Origin: Candidatus Iainarchaeum sp.
Lineage (GTDB): Archaea > B1Sed10-29 > WALL01 > JAGHAM01
NCBI GenBank assembly: GCA_021161465.1
Contig: JAGHAM010000039.1
Span: 1 to 30,835 of the forward strand
Length of the DNA: 30,835 nt
Direction: 5' to 3'
Below are positions 1 to 7,359 of this stretch, in pieces. A program made the translations under genes and the position numbers. The notes under the pieces were generated by a model. The model made no database searches and was not told the DNA's origin. It saw only the letters and a list, made by a program, of their open reading frames with translations. Numbering within the stretch: position 1 is the first letter of the stretch; every line of letters starts with the position of its first letter.

Positions 1-309
1 ACCCGTAAGATATATGAGACCTTGAGGAAACTTAACGAGGCAGGAAAAACCATCATAGTTGTAGAACATAAGACAAACTTTTTATCGGAGAATGCTGATA
101 GGATACTCTTTCTTGATGGCGGTAAGCTGGTTTACGACCTACCACCAGACAAGCTATTCCAGAATGTAAAAGCGATTGAGAAACGTGGTGTTGAAATCCC
201 CGTACCTTACTTACTTTCCCACAAACTCAAGTCTGCGGGTAAGGACGCAAGTTTTTCCAATTTAGATGATGTCCTTGAGTATTTAGTTAGGAGGTCAACC
301 AGTGATTGA
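1..309 (+). CDS. ECF transporter ATP-binding protein EcfA, C-terminal part (5' end outside window)
   Basis: The reading frame is open from base 1, so this is the last 102 residues of a longer protein. It supplies ATP hydrolysis for an energy-coupling factor vitamin or metal importer on the inner face of the membrane. What is visible is the end of an ABC nucleotide-binding domain: the strand IIVVEHK, whose His matches the ABC switch (H-loop), followed by the usual DRILFLDGGKLV strand pair and a C-terminal extension typical of EcfA/CbiO proteins. The Walker A, Walker B and signature motifs lie upstream of the window. It overlaps the next gene, an EcfT, by 8 nt, which supports the ECF assignment over other ABC importers. 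The substrate cannot be told because no S component is in view. Confidence 0.85.
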   Translation, partial: TRKIYETLRKLNEAGKTIIVVEHKTNFLSENADRILFLDGGKLVYDLPPDKLFQNVKAIEKRGVEIPVPYLLSHKLKSAGKDASFSNLDDVLEYLVRRSTSD

Positions 310-928
310 GTACTTCAATAGGCCATCTGTCGTGCATCGCCTGCCTCCATTGGTAAAGCTGATTGGATTAATAGTTTTGATGCTTTTGTCAATTTGTTTT
401 GCCAACCTTGAGTTGCAGGTATTACTCCTTGCAGTGGTGCTTCTGGTTTTGTTAGCTGCTAGGTTACCATGGAAGCCGGTATTACATTTTTCTGCCCCTT
501 TTTTGCTTTTAGCATTTGTTGTGTTCTTCATCCAGGTTTTCCTGTATCCCTCAGCGCACGGGTCATTTGAAATTTTTGGGTTAAAGGCTTCTCATGAAGG
601 AGTGGTCATCGGTATTATTGTTGCTTTACGACTTGTGATAATATCGGTTTCTGTTCCATTAATTCTAATGACAACAAAGCCCTCTAACCTTGCCAAATCC
701 TTGAGGCCGGTTCTTCCAGGTTTTATGGTTTTTTCTCTGATTCTAATTTTTAGATATATACCTATCTTTCAAGAGGAATTCACTGCTATAAAATCAGCTC
801 GGGAGTCGCGTGGGGCGGTATTGAAACCGTCTAAGCTTCACACACTGTTTGCACCTTTGTTTTTCAAGGCGTTCAAAAGGGCAAAGACCATGAGCTGGAG
901 CGTAGAGAGCAGAGGTTTTAAAGTTTAG
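302..928 (+). CDS. ecfT: ECF transporter transmembrane protein EcfT
   Basis: EcfT is the membrane scaffold that couples the EcfA ATPases to a substrate-binding S component. The 208-residue product has about five hydrophobic segments between residues 15 and 150. It also has the two Ala-Arg-Gly-type coupling motifs of the family, seen here as SARESRGA near residue 165 and SVESRGF at the C terminus; these helices contact the ATPase grooves. The start is GTG at 302, inside the end of ecfA, with a good Shine-Dalgarno site (AGGAGGT, 289-295) six bases before it, so translation is probably coupled. Length and motif positions match full-length EcfT proteins. The next gene is after a gap with its own TATA-like box, so this is probably the end of the operon. 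Confidence 0.88.
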   Translation: MIEYFNRPSVVHRLPPLVKLIGLIVLMLLSICFANLELQVLLLAVVLLVLLAARLPWKPVLHFSAPFLLLAFVVFFIQVFLYPSAHGSFEIFGLKASHEGVVIGIIVALRLVIISVSVPLILMTTKPSNLAKSLRPVLPGFMVFSLILIFRYIPIFQEEFTAIKSARESRGAVLKPSKLHTLFAPLFFKAFKRAKTMSWSVESRGFKV

Positions 929-942
929 CGCAGTCTAATGGC

Positions 943-952
943 AAATTTTATT
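943..952 (+). promoter_or_regulatory. TATA-like box of the kaiC-family gene at 978
   Basis: An A/T-only stretch (AAATTTTATT) is centred about 30 nt before the ATG at 978. No Shine-Dalgarno sequence precedes the ATG, so the transcript is probably leaderless or has a leader of only a few bases. Confidence 0.45.
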
Positions 953-977
953 AACCACTACCACTTAAACTAATTTA

Positions 978-1871
978 ATGGCAGCCCGCAAGAAAAAGCC
1001 GTTTGCAAAGGCAAGCTTCGATGAGATAGCTTTAGACGAGTTAGAGACGCTCTCAGACACTGATATAGAAAAGCAACACAAACAGATGGTCAAAGTAAGA
1101 GATAAGTTCAAGGAAGCCCCTGTAGAGCCAAGACCTACAAGCAATATAGAGCGCGTGCCGACGGGAATTCCTGGCTTCGATGAGCTCATTGAGGGAGGCC
1201 TTGAGAGAGACTCAACAGTACTGGTAATTGGTGGTGCAGGAACTGGCAAAACGACACTTGTTCTGCAATACCTCTACAACGGTGCAGTTAGATACAAGCA
1301 TCCTGGAGTCTTCCTGTCATTTGAGGAGCCAAGGGAAAAGCTTTACAAACATATGCAGGTTTTTGGCTGGGACTTCGCTGAGCTCGAGAAAAAGAAACTG
1401 TTCACCTATCTACAGTATGCTCCCCATCAGGTTGAGAAAATCATGGAGGAAGGTGGGGGGACCATACGGGATGCAATTGAGGACATGGAGGGAGGGTCTC
1501 CTGGGACAGTTAGGTTTGGCATGGATTCATTGACGTCATTCATAACCATGTTTCACAATGAGTATGAAGCTAGGGAAAATGTTGTCCGGTTTATAGAGAA
1601 CCTCGCGGATTGGAATTGCACCTCCCTGGTAACTGTTGAGCCTCGTCATGTTTCTCCTGACACGCCCTCTACTGAAATAGGGGTTGAGTTTATGGTAGAT
1701 GGCGTTATAGCCCTTTATATGATAAAGTCAGGTGACAGGCGGGAAACCGCGCTTGAGGTTTTGAAGATGAGAGCAACAAAACACTTAAGGAAAATCTGCC
1801 CATATAAGTTTGACAGGGCGGGAATAGTTGTTTACCCAAAAGAAACCATTTTTGGAGCAAAACTATTTTAA
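978..1871 (+). CDS. KaiC-family (RecA-fold) ATPase with N-terminal extension
   Basis: This 297-residue protein is a single KaiC/RadA-type ATPase domain after a charged, probably helical extension (residues 1-55). Visible motifs are GIPGFDELIEGG at the domain start, Walker A GGAGTGKTT (85-93), the KaiC catalytic glutamate pair in SFEEP (114-118), a Walker B-like strand ending GMDSL, and a C-terminal strand IVVYPKETIFG. It lies upstream of a type IV pilus locus. ArlH/FlaH, the regulator of the archaellum motor ATPase, belongs to the same family, so a role in controlling the pilus ATPase at 7360 is possible, but this is inferred from context only. A second KaiC-type gene (12591-13346, minus) lies beyond the far end of the pilus genes. 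Confidence 0.85.
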   Translation: MAARKKKPFAKASFDEIALDELETLSDTDIEKQHKQMVKVRDKFKEAPVEPRPTSNIERVPTGIPGFDELIEGGLERDSTVLVIGGAGTGKTTLVLQYLYNGAVRYKHPGVFLSFEEPREKLYKHMQVFGWDFAELEKKKLFTYLQYAPHQVEKIMEEGGGTIRDAIEDMEGGSPGTVRFGMDSLTSFITMFHNEYEARENVVRFIENLADWNCTSLVTVEPRHVSPDTPSTEIGVEFMVDGVIALYMIKSGDRRETALEVLKMRATKHLRKICPYKFDRAGIVVYPKETIFGAKLF

Positions 1872-1917
1872 TAACTCTGCTAGTATGCGTGGTTGCAGGT
1901 GTTGGTGTGTAGTTAGG

Positions 1918-1938
1918 TCATTAGTTTAGGTATGCCTC
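1918..1938 (+). repeat. Direct repeat copy 1 upstream of the adhesin/pilin operon
   Basis: This 21-nt sequence has the core TTAGTTTAG followed by TATGCCTC one base later. It recurs at 1987-2007 with 19 of 21 identical bases. The copies are 69 bp apart, both upstream of the TATA-like box at 2024, as paired regulator-binding sites would be. Confidence 0.55.
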
Positions 1939-1941
1939 GCT

Positions 1942-1967
1942 AGCAATTGCTGTCCTAACACTAGTGT
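1942..1967. promoter_or_regulatory. Two 10-bp perfect palindromes between the direct repeats
   Basis: AGCAATTGCT (1942-1951) and ACACTAGTGT (1958-1967) are both perfect 10-bp palindromes with centres 16 bp apart. They sit between the two 21-nt direct repeats in the 184-bp gap before the adhesin gene. They could be operators for a dimeric regulator; no regulator gene is adjacent. Confidence 0.35.
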
Positions 1968-1986
1968 AGTCCTTGATTGTTACGGC

Positions 1987-2007
1987 TCCTTAGTTTAGTT
2001 ATGCCTC
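1987..2007 (+). repeat. Direct repeat copy 2 upstream of the adhesin/pilin operon
   Basis: Second copy of the 21-nt repeat described at 1918-1938, differing at two positions. It ends about 17 bp before the TATA-like box of the gene at 2056, a position suited to an activator or a BRE-proximal regulator. Confidence 0.55.
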
Positions 2008-2023
2008 AATGGTAACACATAAC

Positions 2024-2033
2024 CTTTTTAATT
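2024..2033 (+). promoter_or_regulatory. TATA-like box of the pilus operon
   Basis: CTTTTTAATT is centred about 28 nt before the ATG at 2056 and fits the archaeal TATA box spacing for a leaderless transcript. It is the most likely promoter for the tightly packed genes 2056-7315. Confidence 0.5.
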
Positions 2034-2055
2034 AAGCCAGTATCATATTTATTTG

Positions 2056-4275
2056 ATGGACAAATCCCAGGCAGCCACTGAGATGCTGATAGTGCTTGCA
2101 GTTGGGCTCATAGTCATAGCGATAGTTCTTTCTTACAGCTCGAGACAGATTGTGACGGTTTCCACTATGAAGAGAGTTTCACAAGCTAGGGCGACCGTTG
2201 AAGACATAGCAAAAGCAGCTAATGAGGTTTATTCGGAAGGAGTTGGTTCGAGGAAGGAAGTTTTTGTTGTTATCCCATCGGGTATAAATGAGTCTAGAAC
2301 ATATGTTGGAAAATCGGCTTCAGCGTCGGTCACAACACCAGCAAAATCCATTAATATTGGTGTTCTCCTAGGCAATACCACAAACGATGTATGGGCTACA
2401 ACGAACTATGAGGTTAGGGGTTCACTTCCAACAACACCTGGTGGACATTGGGTAGTAATTGTTGCGCGGGAGGGCTATGTGCAAATAGGTAGTTATAACC
2501 TTGTTGTTACTCCCGTAGGTGTGTCTGCGTTCATGCATCCAGGGAACATCACCTCCAAGGAGATCACTCTCAAGAATGAAGGTGGTGATAATATGAGTGT
2601 GTTGCTAACACCCTCTTGGAGTAGCACAGAGGTTTCCCTAGATGTAAATGAATCCTCATTCATACTCACTCCGGGCGAATCTAAAAATGTGAAAATCACC
2701 TTTAATGCCTCATCAAGCGCGCTGGATGTTTACTCAGGCACACTTCAGGTGAATGGCACAATAGGCTCTGATACAGATGTGATTGATGTGTCATTGCTTG
2801 CAGTTGTATCTGTAGAGCAGAGGACAAAGATATCCGTATACCCCAACGAGTGGTTGGTTAACCTAAATACTGGAATGGGAACATCAAAAATATTTACTGT
2901 TTGTAACGACTTTAACAGCAGCAAGCTGGTTGACCTAAACATAACTGGGAATGCGTTCGTGTCCTTCACACAACAGGGAACTAACCTTACAGACTCCATG
3001 ACTATTGGCAAGGGTTCATGCAGTAGTGTAGTGGTATATATGTGGGTTCCAGGAGGAACCTCTGGTGGGGAACATGTAGGTTACCTTATAGCCAGCTCAA
3101 CTGGATACAGTGACAGCTCAAGGATAACTGCTAACGTCACTCAGGATGTTTACCCCCCTGGGATAACTATAGTTTCACCATTGAATGCAACCTATCCACA
3201 TTCTTGGGTATGGGCCAATCTGACTTTAAATGAAACAGGAGTTGCATGTTGGTACTCCATTGATAACGAGAGCAATCAGACCATGTCTGAGGAGACGGAT
3301 ACAAAATTTTATTCAAATATCAGCGGGTTGAACGAGAGCGAGCATAAGCTGAATTTCTATTGCAATGACACTAGTGGCAACATAGGGAACGCAACTATTA
3401 ATTTCACCTACGCAGAAACCGATTACCCACCCGTGATAATGATTAACTCACCAGAGAATATAACTTATGGTCATAACTGGGTGTGGGCAAACATAAGCCT
3501 TAATGAGCCGGCGAGCTTGTGCGAGTATTCATTTGATGGCAACCCGCTTGTCAGGATGAACAACACCACGGGTAATACCAGCTTTTATGAATTGATGGGA
3601 AATCTCAGCATGGACCAGCATAACATAACATTTTACTGCAACGACTCTATTGGACAGTGGTCAAATGAAACAGTCTGGTTCACTTATGACTATGTAACGG
3701 AGAACCTAACCATCACAAGTACATCTGGAAAGAAGTGTGTTGAGGGGTGTGAGCCAGAGGACTTGAATCCGCCACTTGACTATAGCTATGAGTCCAAACT
3801 TGACCACACATCAGGAAGCTATGATGTTGTCCCAATGTCATTCAGCAACCTGACAGGTGCAAATGTTACTGACGTTGAAATCTACGTAGATGCGGGATAC
3901 GCCGACATAGGTTGGCTTTTGGGCTATCCAAAAATATGTAGCAATTCCATGTGGATATACATATCAAACAGCTCGTATCCAAATGATGGCACTATCTATT
4001 GTGAGAAGAAATACACTCCTATTTCTGGTGACTGGGCGCTTGTTTGTTCGGGTGGCAGCTGTCACATAGAAAACCATCAAAACGCAACCGTTGTGGTATT
4101 TGACTGTGAAGATAATATTGTAGATGCACCATTGGATACAGTTGACAAAGTAAATACAATGTATGTGCACATAGAGAATCATGATAAGGATTCCTGGTAT
4201 GGGGATTGTGCCCTATCCTGGGGCTACCAGGCTTTCCGGGTCGATTCTGTGGTAGCTCAAGTCACTCACAATTAA
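2056..4275 (+). CDS. Large pilin-like adhesin with class III signal peptide and Ig-like repeats
   Basis: The 739-residue protein begins MDKSQAATEMLIVLAVGL, a class III (type IV prepilin-like) signal: a short basic start, a predicted cut before Gln5, Glu at position +5 of the mature form, then a hydrophobic helix. The rest is extracellular beta-rich sequence. Residues about 365-455 and 456-545 form two tandem Ig-like repeats, each with a WVWAN...LNE motif, a Cys near C-x-YS and a Cys in FYCND, which probably form one disulfide per domain. The last 190 residues have several more Cys, and N-x-S/T sequons are very frequent, so heavy N-glycosylation is likely. ATG 2056 was preferred to TTG 2053 because the promoter spacing fits and no Shine-Dalgarno site exists. 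It probably caps or decorates the pilus as an adhesin; no ligand can be inferred. Confidence 0.78.
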   Translation: MDKSQAATEMLIVLAVGLIVIAIVLSYSSRQIVTVSTMKRVSQARATVEDIAKAANEVYSEGVGSRKEVFVVIPSGINESRTYVGKSASASVTTPAKSINIGVLLGNTTNDVWATTNYEVRGSLPTTPGGHWVVIVAREGYVQIGSYNLVVTPVGVSAFMHPGNITSKEITLKNEGGDNMSVLLTPSWSSTEVSLDVNESSFILTPGESKNVKITFNASSSALDVYSGTLQVNGTIGSDTDVIDVSLLAVVSVEQRTKISVYPNEWLVNLNTGMGTSKIFTVCNDFNSSKLVDLNITGNAFVSFTQQGTNLTDSMTIGKGSCSSVVVYMWVPGGTSGGEHVGYLIASSTGYSDSSRITANVTQDVYPPGITIVSPLNATYPHSWVWANLTLNETGVACWYSIDNESNQTMSEETDTKFYSNISGLNESEHKLNFYCNDTSGNIGNATINFTYAETDYPPVIMINSPENITYGHNWVWANISLNEPASLCEYSFDGNPLVRMNNTTGNTSFYELMGNLSMDQHNITFYCNDSIGQWSNETVWFTYDYVTENLTITSTSGKKCVEGCEPEDLNPPLDYSYESKLDHTSGSYDVVPMSFSNLTGANVTDVEIYVDAGYADIGWLLGYPKICSNSMWIYISNSSYPNDGTIYCEKKYTPISGDWALVCSGGSCHIENHQNATVVVFDCEDNIVDAPLDTVDKVNTMYVHIENHDKDSWYGDCALSWGYQAFRVDSVVAQVTHN

Positions 4276-4285
4276 GGTTTGGCAA

Positions 4286-5539
4286 ATGGCATTTGAGAAA
4301 GCTCAGACAACGACAGAGTTTCTAATAGTGCTGGCTTTAATCTTTTCAATGTTCTTCTTGGTATTTGCAATGACGCAGTCTAGATACTCTAATGTCCAGA
4401 AGACTGAAACTCTCCTGAGTGCAAAGGAGATAGCTTCTAGGGTTGGGAGGTCCATAAACCAGGTTTACAAGGCCGGGAATACAAGCTATAAGGTCGTTAA
4501 ACTGGAGCCGACTCTTTATAGCAAAAAACCATACAACATATCCATAAAATACAGGAGAGTTGAAATCAGTTGGGATGGTGGAGTTTACCAATACCCTACC
4601 CTTACAGAGCGCGTCTATTTCCAGGGGAATGATACATTCAATATATCCTCGCTGACGCACATGTATTCAAGTGTTTCTGCGTTGACCATTGGGGATGGTG
4701 ATAACGATGGGAAAGAAGATATCTTCGCGGGACAAAAGAATGACAAGGACCTTTACAAGGTTTTGCAGGATGGCACATTCATAGACCTTGGTGGGACTGG
4801 GTTCAAGATTTTCTCCATTTGCGTTGCAGATGCTGATCCAACCTATCCTGGAAATGAGGTTTATGTTGGTGACAAAAACAGGCATATATACCAGTACGCC
4901 CATGTGGGGGGTTCTTGGATTATAAACGATTTGGGTGAGCAGCCAAAAGACATAGTTGCGATGGCCTGTGGTGATGCCGATAATGATGCCCAGGATGAGA
5001 TTTATTACAGCTATCTGAATGAGGGTAATGTTACAAAGCTAAGTTATGATATGGGCTGGAAGACAGAGGGTATTGGGGGGGTTGGGTTTAAAACAATATC
5101 CCTGGCAGTTTGTGATTTAGGCTCTGATGGCAGGAATGAATTGTATTCGGGCGATGAAGATGCCCATATATACCGATATGATTTGTTCTCAACTTGGAAC
5201 ATAACAGATGAAGGCGAGCAATCCGATGATGTGTTAGCTTTGGCATGTGGTGACGGAAACAATGATGGTAGGGATGACCTTTATTTTGGAGTGAGAAACG
5301 ATGCCAACCTGTATGAGTTACTTTCCAATGGCTCAGTGAGGAACAATGGGGGGATAGGGTTTAAGGTGTCATCAATATGTGTGGGTGATGCAGAACCAGA
5401 CCCCCAAGGGTACAATGAAATTTACATTGGTGATGATAACTATAACATATACAAGTATGTACTCCCTTATTTTGAGCTTTCGGGGAGAATCATGGAAATA
5501 TACAACGATGGCGGGGTGATTCTTGTTGACTTCCTCTAA
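4286..5539 (+). CDS. Pilin-like protein carrying a six-bladed FG-GAP-type propeller
   Basis: The 417-residue product starts with a class III signal (MAFEKAQTTTEFLIVLALIF; predicted cut before Gln7, Glu at +5). Residues 30-125 look like a pilin helix and beta region. Residues 131-391 hold six blades of about 30-45 residues, each with an Asp-rich calcium-type loop such as GDGDNDGKED, GDADNDAQDE or GDGNNDGRDD, ending in an aromatic strand (DLYKV, HIYQY, NIYKY). The blades alternate in type: 1, 3 and 5 resemble each other, and so do 2, 4 and 6, giving three units of about 92 residues. The last 25 residues (FELSGRIMEIYNDGG...) may complete the pilin sheet. It follows the adhesin by 10 nt and overlaps the next gene by about 14 nt. 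FG-GAP-like propellers often bind ligands or calcium; the ligand here is unknown. Confidence 0.75.
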   Translation: MAFEKAQTTTEFLIVLALIFSMFFLVFAMTQSRYSNVQKTETLLSAKEIASRVGRSINQVYKAGNTSYKVVKLEPTLYSKKPYNISIKYRRVEISWDGGVYQYPTLTERVYFQGNDTFNISSLTHMYSSVSALTIGDGDNDGKEDIFAGQKNDKDLYKVLQDGTFIDLGGTGFKIFSICVADADPTYPGNEVYVGDKNRHIYQYAHVGGSWIINDLGEQPKDIVAMACGDADNDAQDEIYYSYLNEGNVTKLSYDMGWKTEGIGGVGFKTISLAVCDLGSDGRNELYSGDEDAHIYRYDLFSTWNITDEGEQSDDVLALACGDGNNDGRDDLYFGVRNDANLYELLSNGSVRNNGGIGFKVSSICVGDAEPDPQGYNEIYIGDDNYNIYKYVLPYFELSGRIMEIYNDGGVILVDFL

Positions 5540-6038
5540 AGCTCAGGTGTATTCTACAGATTTTTTGGTTGGGGTTGTAGCTTTCCTATTTGTGCTTTCC
5601 TCTTTTATAATATTTTGGAATGCTACAGTCACAAGGATTTCCTATCTGGAGAGCGAGCGCTGGAGAGATGAAACCGCTAGGACAGTTGCTGAGCAGTTGG
5701 TAGAGAGTCCTGGATACCCGAGTCACTGGGAGCAGATATCTTTTTTGACGGATACCAATATACGGTCGTTGGGGCTTGCAGATGAAAGGAACGTCCTCAG
5801 CCAAACCAAAATCCAAAGGCTGCTGCAATTACAGGATGGTCAGAACTATTCATTCATAAAGAAGGTTTTGGGAACATCCAAATATGACCTTGAGGTGAAA
5901 ATCTCTCCGCTTGTTGGGAGTGGCTCTTCTTACACTTATGGCAGGGCACCAACAGCAGATAGCAAGGTTTCTCTGGTTTCCAGGCTGGCATTGCTTGATG
6001 GCAATATTGTGGAGGTGTCCACTTATGTATGGGAATAA
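5526..6038 (+). CDS. Pilin-like membrane-anchored protein (minor pilin candidate)
   Basis: The 170-residue protein has an N-terminal KAQVYSTDFLVGVVAFLFVL stretch followed by an amphipathic helix, as in type IV pilins, and a short beta-rich C-terminal domain. The Gln and acidic residue are one position further apart than in the Q-x-x-x-E consensus, so processing by a prepilin peptidase is plausible but unproven. The start is TTG 5526 (TTG 5523 is possible); a GGGGTGA Shine-Dalgarno-like site lies at 5513-5519 and no in-frame ATG is available, as a stop precedes at 5517. It overlaps both neighbours by about 14 nt, so it is translated as part of the pilus operon. I do not recognise the C-terminal domain. 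Confidence 0.68.
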   Translation: MTSSKAQVYSTDFLVGVVAFLFVLSSFIIFWNATVTRISYLESERWRDETARTVAEQLVESPGYPSHWEQISFLTDTNIRSLGLADERNVLSQTKIQRLLQLQDGQNYSFIKKVLGTSKYDLEVKISPLVGSGSSYTYGRAPTADSKVSLVSRLALLDGNIVEVSTYVWE

Positions 6039-6447
6039 GGCGTTCCTCATAACTGTTGACTCTATCCTAGCTGTCCTGCTGGCAGGGTTGCTCTTGATTT
6101 ATGCAAACAACATGGTAAATTCGATGCAGTCAGATGCCTGGAAGGATAACCACCTACAGAGATATTCCATGGATTTGCTTACTGTTCTGGAGAAAAGCAA
6201 CATGCTTGAAACAGCAGTAACAACCAAGGACTACACTAATGTTAGGACAGCAATCAGCGAAACAGCACCATCTATCTGTATGCTTCTGGAAGTTTGGGAT
6301 TCCAATAATGTGGTCGCTTCAGTGGAGAAGCAGGATTGCGCTCCAACTGGCAGGAGGAGACTCACCACTAGGAGGACATTTATTGCTGTTGGAGATGCTA
6401 CCAAAGTTTACACAGCAAAACTTTATTCCTGGTATAAGGAGGCATGA
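6025..6447 (+). CDS. Small pilin-like protein of the pilus operon
   Basis: This 140-residue protein opens MYGNKAFLITVDSILAVLLAG, a single hydrophobic N-terminal helix preceded by Lys, and has a short extracytoplasmic domain with two Cys (SICM and QDCAP) that could pair. It lacks the Gln/Glu processing motif of its neighbours and shares the pattern KA-aromatic-LIT with the next protein. ATG 6025 was chosen because GGAGGTG (6011-6017) lies seven bases upstream; the open frame extends further upstream but only as non-genic sequence over the previous gene. It overlaps the previous gene by 14 nt and ends one base before the next start. A minor pilin or pilus-assembly component is likely. Confidence 0.65.
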   Translation: MYGNKAFLITVDSILAVLLAGLLLIYANNMVNSMQSDAWKDNHLQRYSMDLLTVLEKSNMLETAVTTKDYTNVRTAISETAPSICMLLEVWDSNNVVASVEKQDCAPTGRRRLTTRRTFIAVGDATKVYTAKLYSWYKEA

Positions 6448-6448
6448 T

Positions 6449-7315
6449 ATGAAAAAAGCTTATCTAATCACAATTTCAACATTCCTCTTGTTTTTAACAC
6501 TTATAAGTTTTCTGAGCTACTATAGCATATGGAACTATAGGGTTGAAGGCAGTGTTGCAAAGCTGAAGAACCTAGACAAGATGCCGTTCATATTTGATGA
6601 TGTGCAATACTCAATGAGGGAAATACTGCAGTTGCATCCCAGTTTCCAGAACCGTAAAGGTGTATTTACCGTTAGTTTCGATGACTTCGTCCCAGCACCA
6701 ACAAACATAACCACATTATTGCAGCAGTACAAGTCTTTCCTTGAAGGGGACTATGCCAGGAATTACAATATCATACTTGACCTAAACCAGACGGACTTGC
6801 TATCCCATCCGCGAATACTGTTTTCCAATGGAATCATATATGAATATGATGACGCGCAGAAAAATACAATTTTCCTGCATGGCGGTGGGCAATTTACATC
6901 AGCCATAGTCTTAAAGATAAGGGCAGACAAGAAATGGAATACTACTCAGGCTAACTGGAATTGGAACTCATCCGGGGGAACATATGTCATCTTTGATATG
7001 AAGGATTCTGAGGGGAACATCATCCCTGTAAATGGTTCTACCCAAGGTTGGATAAGCGCTTATGATAACAATAATGTGACTCTAAATTTCGCCAATGAAG
7101 GCACAGTCACGCCTAAGATACAAATTCAGGCTGGAGATGTTGATGGGGAGATTGGAGGGGTAAAGGTCAAAAGAATCGGCCCTGTGGATTATGGCATAAG
7201 TTTAACAGAGAACGTAACGAGCTATGGTCCTGTAACTGCTTATTTGCCAGCATTCTTAAATGTGTCTGATGGTGTTGTTTTCGTCTTTGGTAGGATAAAC
7301 TTGGAGAGGATGTAA
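6449..7315 (+). CDS. Secreted or anchored protein of the pilus operon, pilin-like N terminus
   Basis: The 288-residue product begins MKKAYLITISTFLLFLTLISF, one hydrophobic anchor after two lysines, followed by a 260-residue beta-rich extracytoplasmic domain with several N-glycosylation sequons and no strong domain signature that I recognise. The N terminus resembles that of the preceding gene (KAFLIT versus KAYLIT). The start at 6449 has an AAGGAGG Shine-Dalgarno site six bases upstream. It is the last gene of the tight pilin-like run and precedes the secretion ATPase by 44 nt. The genomic place suggests a pilus subunit or assembly factor; it could also be an unrelated anchored surface protein. 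Confidence 0.65.
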   Translation: MKKAYLITISTFLLFLTLISFLSYYSIWNYRVEGSVAKLKNLDKMPFIFDDVQYSMREILQLHPSFQNRKGVFTVSFDDFVPAPTNITTLLQQYKSFLEGDYARNYNIILDLNQTDLLSHPRILFSNGIIYEYDDAQKNTIFLHGGGQFTSAIVLKIRADKKWNTTQANWNWNSSGGTYVIFDMKDSEGNIIPVNGSTQGWISAYDNNNVTLNFANEGTVTPKIQIQAGDVDGEIGGVKVKRIGPVDYGISLTENVTSYGPVTAYLPAFLNVSDGVVFVFGRINLERM

Positions 7316-7359
7316 CTAATAAATACGTTCTCTGCTTTTTAACTAAATATGGTGGTTTA

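Noticed and set aside
1918-2007. CRISPR-like pair of repeats
   Set aside because: Only two 21-nt copies exist with two mismatches and a 48-nt gap containing palindromes; there is no array and no cas gene.
6239-6448. Upstream extension of the gene at 6449
   Set aside because: The extra 70 residues overlap the previous pilin-like gene out of frame and lack a signal-like start; ATG 6449 has a strong ribosome site.
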